From Pseudomonas sp. NFR16 (GTDB lineage Bacteria; Pseudomonadota; Gammaproteobacteria; Pseudomonadales; Pseudomonadaceae): a stretch of DNA of 64,000 nucleotides. This document shows, one piece after another, positions 8,548 through 19,634 of this stretch (position 1 is its first letter; every line of letters begins with the position of its first letter). Made by a program: the position numbers and the translations under genes. The notes beneath the pieces are model-generated. The model was not told the DNA's origin and did no database searches. It saw nothing but the letters and a program-made list of their open reading frames with translations. Where the stretch lies: positions 1,519,533 to 1,583,532 of the forward strand of contig NZ_FNYJ01000001.1 in NCBI RefSeq assembly GCF_900108875.1, given 5' to 3'.

Positions 8548-10087
8548 CGAACTGATCCGCCCAGTCGGTGAGCCGACCCGGCGCGACTGGATTGCAGTGA
8601 TGAGTGTGATGCTCGGCGCCTTCATGGCGGTGCTGGACATCCAGATCACCAACTCGTCCCTCAAGGACATTCAGGGAGCGCTGTCGGCGACCCTTGAAGA
8701 AGGCTCGTGGATTTCCACCTCCTATCTGGTGGCGGAAATCATCATGATCCCGCTGACCGGCTGGCTGGTGCAGCTGCTCTCCGCGCGACGTCTGGCGGTG
8801 TGGGTGTCGCTGGGGTTTCTGCTGTCTTCGCTGCTCTGCTCGATGGCCTGGAGCCTGGAAAGCATGATCGTGTTCCGCGCCATGCAGGGTTTTACCGGCG
8901 GCGCGCTGATCCCGCTGGCGTTCACCCTGACGCTGATCAAACTCCCCGAACACCACCGCGCCAAAGGCATGGCGCTGTTCGCCATGACCGCGACCTTCGC
9001 GCCCTCCATCGGCCCGACCCTGGGTGGCTGGCTGACGGAGAGTTTCGGTTGGGAATACATTTTCTACATCAATATTCCGCCTGGCCTGGTGATGATTGCC
9101 GGGCTGCTCTACGGACTGGAAAAGAAAGCGCCGCACTGGGAACTGCTCAAAAGCACCGATTACGCTGGCATCGTGACCCTTGGCGTCGGCCTCGGCTGCC
9201 TGCAAGTGTTTCTGGAAGAAGGGCATCGCAAGGACTGGCTGGAGTCGACGCTGATCGTGAGCCTGGGCGGCGTCGCCCTGCTCAGTCTGATCACGTTCGT
9301 GATCATCCAGTTTTCCAGACCCCGACCGTTGATCAACCTGAGCATTCTGGGTAACCGCAACTTCGGACTGTCGAGTATTTCCAGCGTCGGCATGGGCGTG
9401 GGATTGTACGGCTCGATCTATCTGCTGCCGTTGTACCTGGCGCAGGTGCAAGGCTACAACGCCCAGCAGATCGGCGAAGTGATCATGTGGATGGGCGTGC
9501 CGCAGCTGTTCTTGATTCCGCTGGTGCCACAGTTGATGAAGATCATCTCCCCCAAAGTGCTGTGCGCCCTTGGCTTTGGCCTGTTCGGCATTGCCAGCTT
9601 TTCGTCAGGCGTGCTCAACCCTGACTTTGCCGGGCCGCAGTTCAACCACATCCAGATTGTCCGCGCCCTCGGGCAGCCACTGATCATGGTCACCGTCTCG
9701 CTGATCGCCACGGCTTTCATTCAGCCGCAGGACGCAGGTTCGGCGTCGAGCCTGTTCAACATCCTGCGCAACCTCGGCGGTGCCATCGGCATTGCCTTGC
9801 TGGCAACGCTCCTGGATGCCCGCACCAAGACCTACTTCGATTACCTGCGAGAATCCGTCTCCCCCGCCAACCCGCAGGTGGCCGAGCGCCTGACGCAACT
9901 GACCGACCGATTGGGCAACGAGACGGCGGCACTGGGCAAGCTCAGCGAAATCGCCCACCAACAGGCCGCGATCATGGCCTATAACGACGCGTTTCACTTT
10001 GTCGGGATCGCGCTGGGGATTAGCATGGTGGCGGTGATGCTGACCAAAAAGCTGCCGTCGGGCGTCAAGGGTGGGGCTGCGCATTGA
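8537..10087 (+). CDS. EmrB/QacA (DHA2) family MFS drug exporter
   Basis: Inner-membrane proton-driven exporter of 516 residues with about 14 predicted membrane spans, the DHA2 pattern. The first span contains AVLDIQITNSSLKDIQG, the EmrB-type D-x-x-I-x-N motif, and ATFAPSIGPTLGGWLTE is the family motif C. Translation starts at a GTG (8537) inside the end of the adaptor gene, which suggests translational coupling. With the EmrA-like partner it should export hydrophobic compounds across both membranes. It is convergent with uvrB. Confidence 0.92.
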   Translation: MAGDELIRPVGEPTRRDWIAVMSVMLGAFMAVLDIQITNSSLKDIQGALSATLEEGSWISTSYLVAEIIMIPLTGWLVQLLSARRLAVWVSLGFLLSSLLCSMAWSLESMIVFRAMQGFTGGALIPLAFTLTLIKLPEHHRAKGMALFAMTATFAPSIGPTLGGWLTESFGWEYIFYINIPPGLVMIAGLLYGLEKKAPHWELLKSTDYAGIVTLGVGLGCLQVFLEEGHRKDWLESTLIVSLGGVALLSLITFVIIQFSRPRPLINLSILGNRNFGLSSISSVGMGVGLYGSIYLLPLYLAQVQGYNAQQIGEVIMWMGVPQLFLIPLVPQLMKIISPKVLCALGFGLFGIASFSSGVLNPDFAGPQFNHIQIVRALGQPLIMVTVSLIATAFIQPQDAGSASSLFNILRNLGGAIGIALLATLLDARTKTYFDYLRESVSPANPQVAERLTQLTDRLGNETAALGKLSEIAHQQAAIMAYNDAFHFVGIALGISMVAVMLTKKLPSGVKGGAAH

Positions 10088-10147
10088 CGCCATCCAGCTT
10101 ATCGAGCCTTATGCCGCGCGTAGAACCGTGCGAGCAGCATCAAACAC

Positions 10148-12163
10148 TCAAACCGCCAACAACCGCTCCCGCAGCTTGGTGATTTCATCACGCATCTGCG
10201 CCGCTGCTTCAAACTCCAGATCCCGAGCCAGTTGGTACATCTTCTCTTCCAGCTGGCGAATGCGCTTGGTGATTTCGCTGGGCGAGCGCAGTTCGGCTTC
10301 GTATTTGGCGTTTTCCTCGGCGGCCTTGGCCATGCCTTTGCGTTTTTTGCTGCGCGAGCCGGGGACGGTGGCGCCTTCCATGATGTCGGTGATGTCCTTG
10401 ACCACGCCTTTGGGCGTGATGCCGTTGGCGAGGTTGAACGCGATCTGCTTGTCGCGACGGCGTTCTGTTTCGCCGATGGCCCGCTCCATCGAACCGGTCA
10501 TGTTGTCGGCGTAAAGGATCGCCCGACCGTTGAGGTTGCGCGCCGCGCGGCCGATGGTCTGGATCAGCGAGCGTTCGGAGCGCAGGAAGCCTTCCTTATC
10601 GGCATCGAGAATCGCTACCAGCGACACTTCGGGCATGTCCAGGCCTTCGCGCAGCAGGTTGATTCCCACCAGCACGTCGAAGGTGCCAAGGCGCAGATCG
10701 CGGATGATCTCCACCCGTTCCACGGTGTCGATGTCCGAGTGCAGGTAACGCACGCGCACGCCATGGTCGGCCAGGTAGTCGGTGAGGTCTTCGGACATCC
10801 GCTTGGTGAGCGTCGTCACCAGCACGCGCTCTTCCAGCTCGACGCGTTTCTTGATTTCCGACAGCAGATCGTCGACCTGCGTCAGCGCTGGACGGATTTC
10901 GATCTGCGGGTCGACCAGGCCAGTCGGCCTGACGACTTGCTCGACCACCCGCCCCGCGTGCTCGCCTTCATAAGGACCGGGCGTGGCCGAAACGAAGATG
11001 GTCTGCGGGCTGACGGATTCCCACTCGTCAAACCGCATGGGCCGGTTGTCCAGCGCCGACGGCAGGCGGAAACCGTATTCCACCAGGGTTTCCTTGCGCG
11101 AGCGGTCGCCCTTATACATGGCGCCTACCTGCGGCACGCTGACGTGGGACTCGTCGATCACCAGCAGCGCATCGGCCGGCAGGTAATCGTAGAGCGTGGG
11201 CGGCGGCGCCCCGGCCGGACGACCGGACAGATAGCGAGAATAGTTTTCGATGCCGTTGCAGTAGCCCAGCTCAAGGATCATTTCTAGGTCAAAACGGGTG
11301 CGCTGTTCCAGGCGCTGCGCTTCCACCAGCTTATTGGCGCCGCGCAGGTACTCCAGCCGCTCCTGCAGCTCGACCTTGATCCCTTCCATCGCGTCCAGCA
11401 GCGTCTCGCGCGGCGTCACATAGTGGCTCTTGGGGTAGAAGGTAAAGCGCGGCAGCTTGCGAATCACCTCACCGGTCAGCGGGTCGAAGGCCGACAAGCT
11501 TTCGACCTCATCGTCGAACAGCTCGATGCGAATGGCCTCGAGGTCCGATTCGGCGGGGAAAATGTCGATCACGTCGCCGCGCACGCGAAAGGTCGCGCGG
11601 GCGAAGTCCATGTCGTTGCGGGTGTACTGCAGGTCCGCCAGGCGGCGCAGCAAGGCACGCTGGTCGAGTTTGTCGCCGCGATCGACGTGCAACACCATGC
11701 GCAGGTAGGTTTCCGGACTGCCCAGACCGTAGATGCACGACACCGTGGTGACGATGATCGCGTCCTTGCGCTCCAGCAGGGCTTTGGTCGCGGACAGGCG
11801 CATCTGCTCGATGTGGTCGTTGATCGACGCATCCTTCTCGATGAAGGTGTCGGACGAAGGCACATAAGCTTCCGGCTGGTAGTAATCGTAGTAAGAGACG
11901 AAATACTCGACCGCGTTGTTCGGGAAGAACGCCTTGAACTCGCCATACAACTGAGCGGCCAGGGTCTTGTTCGGCGCCAGCACGAGGGTCGGGCGCTGGA
12001 CCTGCTGAATGACATTGGCAATGCTGAACGTCTTGCCTGAGCCGGTTACGCCGAGCAGGGTCTGGTGGGACAGCCCGGCGTCGATGCCCTCGACCAGCTG
12101 ACGAATGGCTTCCGGCTGATCCCCGGCCGGCTCAAAACGGGTAACGAGTTGGAACTCGGACAT
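10148..12163 (-). CDS. uvrB: excinuclease ABC subunit B
   Basis: Damage-verifying helicase subunit of nucleotide excision repair, 671 residues, full length. Walker A is GVTGSGKT; the beta-hairpin that probes the strand is [12 protein letters not shown]; helicase motifs include [11 protein letters not shown] and QTIGRAARN. The C-terminal UVR domain ([27 protein letters not shown]), which contacts UvrC, is present. The start at 12163 ([10 protein letters not shown]) has AGAGGT upstream. I looked for a LexA box in the upstream spacer and did not find a convincing one. Confidence 0.97.
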   Translation of the reverse strand: MSEFQLVTRFEPAGDQPEAIRQLVEGIDAGLSHQTLLGVTGSGKTFSIANVIQQVQRPTLVLAPNKTLAAQLYGEFKAFFPNNAVEYFVSYYDYYQPEAYVPSSDTFIEKDASINDHIEQMRLSATKALLERKDAIIVTTVSCIYGLGSPETYLRMVLHVDRGDKLDQRALLRRLADLQYTRNDMDFARATFRVRGDVIDIFPAESDLEAIRIELFDDEVESLSAFDPLTGEVIRKLPRFTFYPKSHYVTPRETLLDAMEGIKVELQERLEYLRGANKLVEAQRLEQRTRFDLEMILELGYCNGIENYSRYLSGRPAGAPPPTLYDYLPADALLVIDESHVSVPQVGAMYKGDRSRKETLVEYGFRLPSALDNRPMRFDEWESVSPQTIFVSATPGPYEGEHAGRVVEQVVRPTGLVDPQIEIRPALTQVDDLLSEIKKRVELEERVLVTTLTKRMSEDLTDYLADHGVRVRYLHSDIDTVERVEIIRDLRLGTFDVLVGINLLREGLDMPEVSLVAILDADKEGFLRSERSLIQTIGRAARNLNGRAILYADNMTGSMERAIGETERRRDKQIAFNLANGITPKGVVKDITDIMEGATVPGSRSKKRKGMAKAAEENAKYEAELRSPSEITKRIRQLEEKMYQLARDLEFEAAAQMRDEITKLRERLLAV

Positions 12164-12500
12164 AACGTACCTCTGTGTTCGCCCCCGCAGCATGACGTCT
12201 GGCCGGGGCGTAATGAGCGCGGACGACTGATCCCGCCAAAGGAAAAGACGCACGTGAAAGGAAGTGATGGGACCACAAATGGAGTCGTCATCGCCGGCTT
12301 TCAAGCCGTCATCAGGACATTAGTCCGCGCGACATGACTAACGGTCGGGAAATAATCGGAAATACCTCGAAAAAACCGCCCCCGCCCTGTCGCCCCCGTC
12401 CGCGATGGCCTCTATACTAGCTCCCCGTTTGTGCACCGCTCTAGTGCATTCGGCCGGAGCGATGCTACCCATTCACTCCCCATTCAGAGCTGCCGCAAAA
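12164..12500. promoter_or_regulatory. uvrB / aminotransferase divergent spacer (337 bp)
   Basis: This spacer separates divergent uvrB and the aminotransferase and must carry both promoters. A TATACT (12413-12418) about 80 bases before the aminotransferase start could be its -10, but no good -35 is present. No repeat, RNA gene or LexA box is visible. Confidence 0.4.
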
Positions 12501-13697
12501 ATGAGCCTGTTCTCCGCTGTCGAAATGGCACCACGCGATCCTATCCTGGGCCTCAACGAAGCATTCAACGCTGATACCCGTACGACCAAGGTCAACCTGG
12601 GTGTGGGCGTTTACAGCAACGAAGAAGGGAAAATTCCGCTGCTGCGTGCCGTTGCCGAAGCAGAAGAGATTCGTGTCGCTCAACACGTACCCCGCGGCTA
12701 TCTGCCGATCGATGGCATCGCAGCCTACGACAAGGCCGTGCAGACCCTGCTGTTCGGTGCCGAGTCGCCATTGCTGGCCTCGGGCCGGGTCATGACCGTG
12801 CAGGCCGTCGGCGGTACCGGCGCGCTGAAAATCGGTGCCGACTTCCTCAAGCAGCTTTCGCCAGACGCCGTCGTCGCCATCAGCGACCCGAGCTGGGAAA
12901 ACCACCGCGCGCTGTTTGAAACCGCCGGCTTCCCGGTGCAGAACTACCGCTATTACGACGCTGCGACCCATGACGTCAACCGCGCGGGCATGCTGGAAGA
13001 CCTGCAGAATCTGCCGGCGGGCTCCATCGTCGTGTTGCACGCGTGCTGCCACAACCCGACCGGTGTCGACCTGACCCTGGAAGACTGGAAAAAGGTCCTT
13101 GAGGTCCTGAAAACCAAAGGCCACGTGCCGTTCCTGGACATGGCCTATCAGGGCTTTGGCGATGGCATCGACGAAGACGCCGCCGCCGTGCGCCTGTTCG
13201 CCGACTCCGGCCTGACGTTCTTCGCCTCCAGCTCGTTCTCCAAGTCGTTCTCACTGTATGGCGAGCGCGTCGGCGCATTGTCGATCGTCACCGAGTCCAA
13301 AGAAGAAACCGCGCGCGTCCTGTCGCAGGTCAAGCGGGTGATCCGCACCAACTACTCCAACCCGCCGACCCATGGCGCGACCATCGTTGCCGCGGTGTTG
13401 AACAGCCCTGAGCTGCGTCAGAAATGGGAAGACGAGTTGGCAGAAATGCGCCTGCGCATTCGTGGCATGCGTGAAGAGATGACCCAACGTCTGGCGAACA
13501 ATGCCGCGGGCCAGGACTTCAGCTTCGTCGCGCGCCAGCGTGGGATGTTTTCATACTCAGGCCTGACCACCGAGCAGGTGCATCGTTTGCGCAACGAGTT
13601 CGGCATCTACGCGCTGGACACCGGCCGCATCTGCGTTGCAGCGTTGAACACGCGCAACATCGAAGCGGTGACCCAGGCGATTCTGGCCGTGATCTGA
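12501..13697 (+). CDS. aspartate/aromatic amino acid aminotransferase
   Basis: PLP-dependent class I aminotransferase, 398 residues. It has the AspC/TyrB N-terminus (FSAVEMAPRDPILGLNEAF), the NPTG substrate motif (CCHNPTGVDLT), the Schiff-base lysine in SSSFSKSFSLYGERVGAL and the C-terminal arginine block (GRICVAALN). It should exchange amino groups between aspartate or aromatic amino acids and 2-oxoglutarate. I chose the ATG at 12501; upstream in-frame codons are not family-like. Divergence from uvrB is the usual Pseudomonas arrangement. Sequence alone does not settle tyrB versus aspC. Confidence 0.93.
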   Translation: MSLFSAVEMAPRDPILGLNEAFNADTRTTKVNLGVGVYSNEEGKIPLLRAVAEAEEIRVAQHVPRGYLPIDGIAAYDKAVQTLLFGAESPLLASGRVMTVQAVGGTGALKIGADFLKQLSPDAVVAISDPSWENHRALFETAGFPVQNYRYYDAATHDVNRAGMLEDLQNLPAGSIVVLHACCHNPTGVDLTLEDWKKVLEVLKTKGHVPFLDMAYQGFGDGIDEDAAAVRLFADSGLTFFASSSFSKSFSLYGERVGALSIVTESKEETARVLSQVKRVIRTNYSNPPTHGATIVAAVLNSPELRQKWEDELAEMRLRIRGMREEMTQRLANNAAGQDFSFVARQRGMFSYSGLTTEQVHRLRNEFGIYALDTGRICVAALNTRNIEAVTQAILAVI

Positions 13698-13726
13698 AAC
13701 AGCAGCCGCAAGCCGGAAGCGGCACG

Positions 13727-13762
13727 AGGGGAAGCAGATTGATGTCTGCTTCCCCTTTTTTG
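13727..13762 (+). terminator. Rho-independent terminator of the aminotransferase gene
   Basis: The perfect 12-bp stem aggggaagcaga/tctgcttcccct (13727-13738 with 13745-13756) is followed by a T run. It lies about 30 bases after the stop. Confidence 0.92.
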
Positions 13763-13779
13763 TGCTTGACACACAACCC

Positions 13780-13865
13780 TGTAGGAGCGCGCTTGCCCGC
13801 GAACGTGCAGCGTCAGGCAACCTGCCCTTCACAGACGTAGCCATCGCGGGCAAGCGCGCTCTTAC
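13780..13865. repeat. REP pair (BIME), gcttgcccgcga type
   Basis: Two inverted copies, gtaggagcgcgcttgcccgcga at the left and its near reverse complement ending cgctcttac at the right, enclose about 40 bases. This is the arrangement of Pseudomonas REP doublets; it lies between two convergent genes. Confidence 0.85.
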
Positions 13866-13911
13866 ATTTGCTCGCGTTCATCCAATCGAATCCATCGGCT
13901 CATGGCTTTAA

Positions 13912-14892
13912 TCACTGCGCTTTCTTGCGATACGCCATGGAGTCGTCGATCCGCTTGAGGATGTAATCGCCTGCCGCCACGGGTGGATACAGGCTGGATC
14001 CGGGATCGATGCCCAGATCGCAGGGGTCGACCACCGCGCCATAGGTCGGGTCGTAAAAAGTCGCAATCGAATACCGCTCGTGCCCCGACGTGTTGATCAC
14101 CCGATGCAGCGTCGATCGAAAACGGTCATTGGACCAGCGCGCCAGCAGATCGCCGACGTTGACCACCAGGCTGCCTTCCATCGGCGTGGCGTCGATCCAG
14201 CTGTTGCTGCCCAGCTCGCGCACTTGCAGGCCGCCGCTGTTGTCCTGATACAACAGCGTGATGCAGCCGTAATCGGTGTGCGGCGCCACGCCAAACTGAT
14301 CTGTTTCAGCCCTCGGCGGATGCGGCGGGTAATAGACCATTTGCGTGCGTTGCAGGCGTTTACCGTACTTGGGCTCAAAAAACGCCGGGGCGATGCCCAG
14401 CCCCACCGCGACCGCCTTGAGCAGATCCGCGCCGGCCTGGCCGATCTCTTCGTAATACGCATCCAGCGCCAGACGCAGTTCGGGCATGAAATCCGGCCAC
14501 TGGTTGGGTCCGCGCAGCGCCTCCCCCGCCAACACGCACGGATCGTCTTCCGGCAACTCCAGGCCCATGCTGAAGAATTCCTTGAAATCCGGCTTGGTCG
14601 CTTCGTACATCAGCGCTCCGCCCAGCGCGTGCCAGCCGCGATGGCGCCTGTTCACCGCAACCTGGCGTTTGACCTCTGCCGGGAAGGCAAAAAAAGTCCT
14701 CGCCGCGGCCATGGCGGTGTCGATCACCTTCTGCGGCACGCCGTGATTGATGATGTAGAAAAACCCGGTTTCGCTGCAGGCCTTCCGGATGGCCTCTCCG
14801 GCACGCGCGATCGCCGACGGGTCGCCTTCTCGGACACCGGCCATGTCGATCAGCGGAAGGCTGATGGCTGCGGGGTTGCTGTGAACGCTCAT
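13912..14892 (-). CDS. isopenicillin N synthase-like 2-oxoglutarate/Fe(II) oxygenase
   Basis: Non-haem iron oxygenase of 326 residues with the DIOX_N region (LPLIDMAGVREGD ... FFYIINHGVP) and the 2OG-FeII core. The iron triad is HTD (in APHTDYGCITLL) plus the distal His (in STLHRVIN), and RYSIATF is the Arg-x-Ser that holds 2-oxoglutarate. An operator-like 12-mer 32 bases upstream of its start is the exact inverted copy of the one before the divergent FMN dehydrogenase, so the gene probably belongs to that regulon. Substrate unknown; desaturation or hydroxylation of an amino or hydroxy acid derivative is a guess. Confidence 0.88.
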   Translation of the reverse strand: MSVHSNPAAISLPLIDMAGVREGDPSAIARAGEAIRKACSETGFFYIINHGVPQKVIDTAMAAARTFFAFPAEVKRQVAVNRRHRGWHALGGALMYEATKPDFKEFFSMGLELPEDDPCVLAGEALRGPNQWPDFMPELRLALDAYYEEIGQAGADLLKAVAVGLGIAPAFFEPKYGKRLQRTQMVYYPPHPPRAETDQFGVAPHTDYGCITLLYQDNSGGLQVRELGSNSWIDATPMEGSLVVNVGDLLARWSNDRFRSTLHRVINTSGHERYSIATFYDPTYGAVVDPCDLGIDPGSSLYPPVAAGDYILKRIDDSMAYRKKAQ

Positions 14893-14923
14893 GCAAACTC
14901 CTGTCTACGAAAGGATCGGCAAG

Positions 14924-14935
14924 CTGTATAGACAG
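14924..14935. promoter_or_regulatory. operator-like site 1 of the 2-hydroxy-acid regulon
   Basis: CTGTATAGACAG is a near-palindrome 32 bases upstream of the oxygenase start. Its reverse complement occurs exactly at 15232-15243. TGT-n-TATAC cores are typical of HutC-type GntR regulators, and such a gene lies at 21334. Confidence 0.6.
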
Positions 14936-15231
14936 GTGAAGCATTTACTATGCCGGGCATAAAACACGTGAGTCGGCAGGAACGCGCGCGCCCGCGATTG
15001 CGGTGTGTCAGACCGGCAACCGGTGGCTGATCTCCCCAATCGCGGAGCCTCCCCCGCGCCTGTACAGGTGGAGCGAAACAGCTGGAATGAAGTTTCTGGA
15101 CGCCCCATCAATGGGCACGGGAACGCAATCGGTGCAACTTTTGGTGACATCCTTTCAGCTTTTTTCTGCGGAGATCGATGGCAGCCCGAGACCCAGCCTC
15201 GCGCGCTGAGCTGGCCTGTATCTTGCGTTGG

Positions 15232-15243
15232 CTGTCTATACAG
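15232..15243. promoter_or_regulatory. operator-like site 2 of the 2-hydroxy-acid regulon
   Basis: CTGTCTATACAG lies 18 bases upstream of the FMN dehydrogenase start and is the exact inverse of site 1. A regulator bound here would sit over the transcription or translation start region. Confidence 0.6.
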
Positions 15244-15260
15244 CTCGACCAAGGACATTC

Positions 15261-16448
15261 ATGCGTCGCTATCACGCCGGCACTGATTTCACTCGTGCGC
15301 ACAGCATTGCCGAACTGGCCCATATGGCCCGTCGTCGCTTGCCGCATTTTGCCTGGGAATACCTTGAGGGCGGCGCCGAGGAAGAACTGACCCTGGCGCG
15401 CAACCGCCAGGCGTTCGCCGAGGTCAGCCTGTTGCCCCGGACGCTGGTGCCGGGCGAGTCGCCGGACACGCGCCGCACGCTGCTCGGCGAGCAGAAAAAA
15501 CTGCCGATGGCCATCGCGCCCACGGGCTACAACGGCATGCTGTTTCGCGACGCCGATATCCACCTGGCGCGCGCTGCCACCGAGCGCGGGCTGCCCTTCT
15601 CCCTGAGCACGGTTTCGACCAGCTCGATGGAGCAGATCGTCCAGGCCGTTCCGGACGTCGATCTGTGGTTTCAGCTTTACAGCATGAGCGACCCCGCCGT
15701 GCAGGAAGACTTGCTGCAGCGCGCAGACGCCTTGGGTTGCAAGACCTTGCTGCTGACCACAGACGCCGTTCTGCTCGGCAATCGCGAATGGGACCGACGT
15801 AATTTCGCCCGTCCGCGCCAACTGAGCCTGCGCAACAAACTGGACGTCTTGCGCCATCCGCGCTGGATCCGGCAGACGCTGTGGCCCCACGGCATGCCGA
15901 GCATGGCCAATCTGGATCGCTACTTGCCTTTCGATCAACGCAACGCTGCCGGCGCCGCGCATTTCATCGGCGCGAAAATGGAGAAGCAGCTGAGTTGGGA
16001 GTTTCTCGCCCGCCTGCGCGAGCGCTGGCCGTATCGGCTGCTGCTCAAGGGCGTGATGCACCCTGAGGATGCCGAACGTGCCGTGCAGCTTGGGCTCGAT
16101 GGCGTCGTGGTGACCAACCATGGCGGACGCCAGCTCGATGGCGTGCCTGCCAGTCTCGATTGCTTGCCCGCCATCGCTGAGGTCGCGAAAGGCAAGCTGA
16201 GCATCCTTCTGGACAGCGGCATCCGGCGCGGCACCGACATTCTCAAAGCCTGTGCGCTGGGCGCCGATGCAGTCCTGCTGGGCCGCGCCACGCTGTATGG
16301 CGTCGCCGTGGGCGGCCAGGCGGGTGCCGGTCACGCCCTTGATCTGCTGAGTCATGAATTGCGTCTGGCCCTGACCCTACTCGGGCAGCCGGACCTGAAC
16401 CAATTGCGCGCCAGCCGCCAGCGCGACGCGACCTTTTCCGTGAGTTGA
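15261..16448 (+). CDS. FMN-dependent L-2-hydroxy-acid dehydrogenase (LldD/mandelate type)
   Basis: TIM-barrel flavoenzyme of 395 residues that oxidises L-2-hydroxy acids to 2-oxo acids. It has the family start FAWEYLEGGAEEELTL, the PIAPTG-type flavin region (MAIAPTGYNGML), the FQLYSM strand, and the active-site block VTNHGGRQLDG with the catalytic His and the substrate-binding Arg. FMN phosphate binding is seen in DSGIRRGTDILKA and ADAVLLGRA. I chose the start at 15261, with AAGGA upstream, over the in-frame ATG at 15228. The stop is 2 bases before the next gene's RBS-start region, so the two form an operon. Confidence 0.9.
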   Translation: MRRYHAGTDFTRAHSIAELAHMARRRLPHFAWEYLEGGAEEELTLARNRQAFAEVSLLPRTLVPGESPDTRRTLLGEQKKLPMAIAPTGYNGMLFRDADIHLARAATERGLPFSLSTVSTSSMEQIVQAVPDVDLWFQLYSMSDPAVQEDLLQRADALGCKTLLLTTDAVLLGNREWDRRNFARPRQLSLRNKLDVLRHPRWIRQTLWPHGMPSMANLDRYLPFDQRNAAGAAHFIGAKMEKQLSWEFLARLRERWPYRLLLKGVMHPEDAERAVQLGLDGVVVTNHGGRQLDGVPASLDCLPAIAEVAKGKLSILLDSGIRRGTDILKACALGADAVLLGRATLYGVAVGGQAGAGHALDLLSHELRLALTLLGQPDLNQLRASRQRDATFSVS

Positions 16449-16452
16449 TGTC

Positions 16453-17829
<1,377 letters not shown>

Positions 17830-17841
17830 ACGGCCGGCCGG

Positions 17842-17853
17842 TTGTATATACCG
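17842..17853. promoter_or_regulatory. operator-like site 3 of the 2-hydroxy-acid regulon
   Basis: TTGTATATACCG matches sites 1 and 2 in 9 of 12 positions, including the TGTnTATAC core. It lies 81 bases upstream of the ABC binding-protein gene, inside a wider palindrome (ccgg ... ccgg, 17837-17854). Confidence 0.5.
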
Positions 17854-17933
17854 GTATGGCACGCTAACTGCAGCACCCGTAGCACATCTGCCCCACCTCA
17901 CGACGACAACACTGCATCTGAAGGAGTTACACA

Positions 17934-18770
17934 ATGCGACTCGATTCTCTTTTCAGTAAGACGTTCAAAAGCCTGAGCATCGCAGCGGCGCTGACGGCTT
18001 TCTCCATCGCGGCGCAGGCGGACCAGTTGGCCGACGTGAAGAAAGCCGGAGAGCTGGTTGTCGGCACCGAAATGCAATTTGCCCCGTTCGACTTTCTCGA
18101 TGGGGGCAAACAGAAAGGCCTGAACGCCGAGTTGTTCCAGGAGCTGGGCAAGGAGCTGGGGGTCAAGATCAAGTTCCTCGATCTGCCTTGGCCGAGCGTG
18201 CTGCCAGGCCTGGAAGCGAAGAAATTCGATGTGGTTGCCGGCCCGATCATCGTCACCAAGGCGCGCAAAGAGCGCTATCACTTCGTTTCGCCCATTGCCG
18301 AAGCCACTGTAGCGCTGATGGCGGGGGCCAAGGACGACAGCATCAAGAAGCCTGAAGACATCGCCGGTAAGACCGTAGGTGCCGGTAAAGGGTCGGCGCA
18401 ACTCGAAGAGCTCAAAGCCTTTGCCGCGACCCTGCCGGAGAAGGTCACTATTCGCGAATACGTCGACAACAACCAGGCTTACGCTGACCTCGCCGCCAAG
18501 CGCATCGTCGCCGTCGCCAACTCGCTGCCGAACATCTCTTACGTCGCTGCCCAGAAAGCCAATCTGTACAAAGTGGTGCAGCCGCCGTTCGGCAAGAAAT
18601 CCTACTTCGCGTACCTGGGCCGCAAGGACGCCGATGCCGACAGCCTGATCGCGGCGCTGGACGCAGCCCTGACCAAGATGCACGACGACGGCCGCCTCGC
18701 CGCCCTGCAGAAAAAATGGCTCGGTGCGGAGATGGACGTGCCGAAGGGTGATTTCGAGCCGACGTGGTAA
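17934..18770 (+). CDS. ABC transporter periplasmic substrate-binding protein, SBP_bac_3 family
   Basis: Solute-binding protein of 278 residues. A Sec signal peptide (basic MRLDSLFSKTFK, hydrophobic core, cleavage after AAQA near residue 29) precedes a two-lobed family 3 domain (GELVVGTEMQFAPFDFLDGG). This family binds polar amino acids and related small acids. A strong RBS (GAAGGAG) precedes the start. The two permease genes and the ATPase follow, although a REP pair lies in between. The ligand is probably related to the hydroxy acids handled by the upstream enzymes. Confidence 0.92.
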   Translation: MRLDSLFSKTFKSLSIAAALTAFSIAAQADQLADVKKAGELVVGTEMQFAPFDFLDGGKQKGLNAELFQELGKELGVKIKFLDLPWPSVLPGLEAKKFDVVAGPIIVTKARKERYHFVSPIAEATVALMAGAKDDSIKKPEDIAGKTVGAGKGSAQLEELKAFAATLPEKVTIREYVDNNQAYADLAAKRIVAVANSLPNISYVAAQKANLYKVVQPPFGKKSYFAYLGRKDADADSLIAALDAALTKMHDDGRLAALQKKWLGAEMDVPKGDFEPTW

Positions 18771-18800
18771 AGCGCGCGCTCAGCAACGCCACGCCCCTCC

Positions 18801-18935
18801 GCAGGAGCGCGGCTTGTCCCGCGACCGGCGACGAAGTCGGCGTAAAGTCTACCCATGCGGTGTTTCAGGTACCGCCGGGAGACATGGACTTGCGACTGCT
18901 TCGCAGCCGATCGCGGGACAAGCCACGCTCCTACA
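18801..18935. repeat. REP pair inside the ABC transporter operon
   Basis: The inverted units caggagcgcggcttgtcccg (from 18802) and cgggacaagccacgctcctac (to 18933) enclose about 90 bases. This REP variant has a ttgtcccgcg core. It sits between the binding-protein gene and the first permease, as in malE-malF, where such elements stabilise the upstream mRNA. Confidence 0.82.
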
Positions 18936-18974
18936 CGTGCAACGCCACCCGTTCGAGATAGCTGGAGTCACAAC

Positions 18975-19634
18975 GTGTTCGATTGGCCCTTGCTGCAGCA
19001 GAACGCACCTTTATTGCTCGGCGCCCTGTGGGTGACGTTGCAGGTGTCCATCGCCGCGCTGGCGTTCGGTTTCGTCATCGGCATCGTCGTCGGCAGCCTG
19101 CGTCTGTCCCCGATTCCCCTGCTCCGCCGTTTGGGCGGCGCTTACATCTTCGTGTTTCGCGGCATTCCGCTGCTGGTCCAGTTGCTGTTCATTTATTACT
19201 TCCTGCCGCGCATCGGCCTGCCCAACGTGTCGCCCACGGTGGCCGCGATCATTGGCCTGTCGCTGGCGGCGGGCGCCTACATTGCGGAAATCATGCGCGG
19301 CGGTTTCCTCGCCATTCCGGGCGGCCAGCTCGAAGCCGCTGGGTTGCTCGGCATGAGCGCCAGCCAGATGCTGATCCGCATCCGTGTGCCTCAGGCCGTA
19401 CGCCTGACGCTGCCGGCGCTGGTCAATGAAATGATCCTGCTGATCAAGGCATCGTCACTGGTATCGGTGGTGGGCCTGGCCGATCTGACGCGCACCGCGC
19501 AGAACCTCGCCGCCAGCGACTACATGTTCGTTCAGGACTACCTGATGCTGGCCGGCTTCTATTGCCTGATCAACATTCCGCTGGCCTTCTGTGGCAGCGT
19601 GCTGGAGCGTCGGCTCAAGGAGCAGACCGCATGA
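18975..19634 (+). CDS. ABC transporter permease 1, polar amino acid type
   Basis: Inner-membrane permease of the HisM/GlnP group, 219 residues with about 5 membrane spans. The EAA loop that docks on the ATPase is GGQLEAAGLLGMSASQMLIRI. I chose the GTG at 18975 (MFDWPLLQQ), with GGAG upstream; the open frame from 18855 runs through REP sequence and is not family-like. The stop overlaps the next start as ATGA. Confidence 0.88.
   Translation: MFDWPLLQQNAPLLLGALWVTLQVSIAALAFGFVIGIVVGSLRLSPIPLLRRLGGAYIFVFRGIPLLVQLLFIYYFLPRIGLPNVSPTVAAIIGLSLAAGAYIAEIMRGGFLAIPGGQLEAAGLLGMSASQMLIRIRVPQAVRLTLPALVNEMILLIKASSLVSVVGLADLTRTAQNLAASDYMFVQDYLMLAGFYCLINIPLAFCGSVLERRLKEQTA

Noticed and set aside
12164..12500. 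LexA (SOS) box before uvrB
   Set aside because: I looked for CTG-n10-CAG with the usual TATA-like centre and saw no good match near the start.
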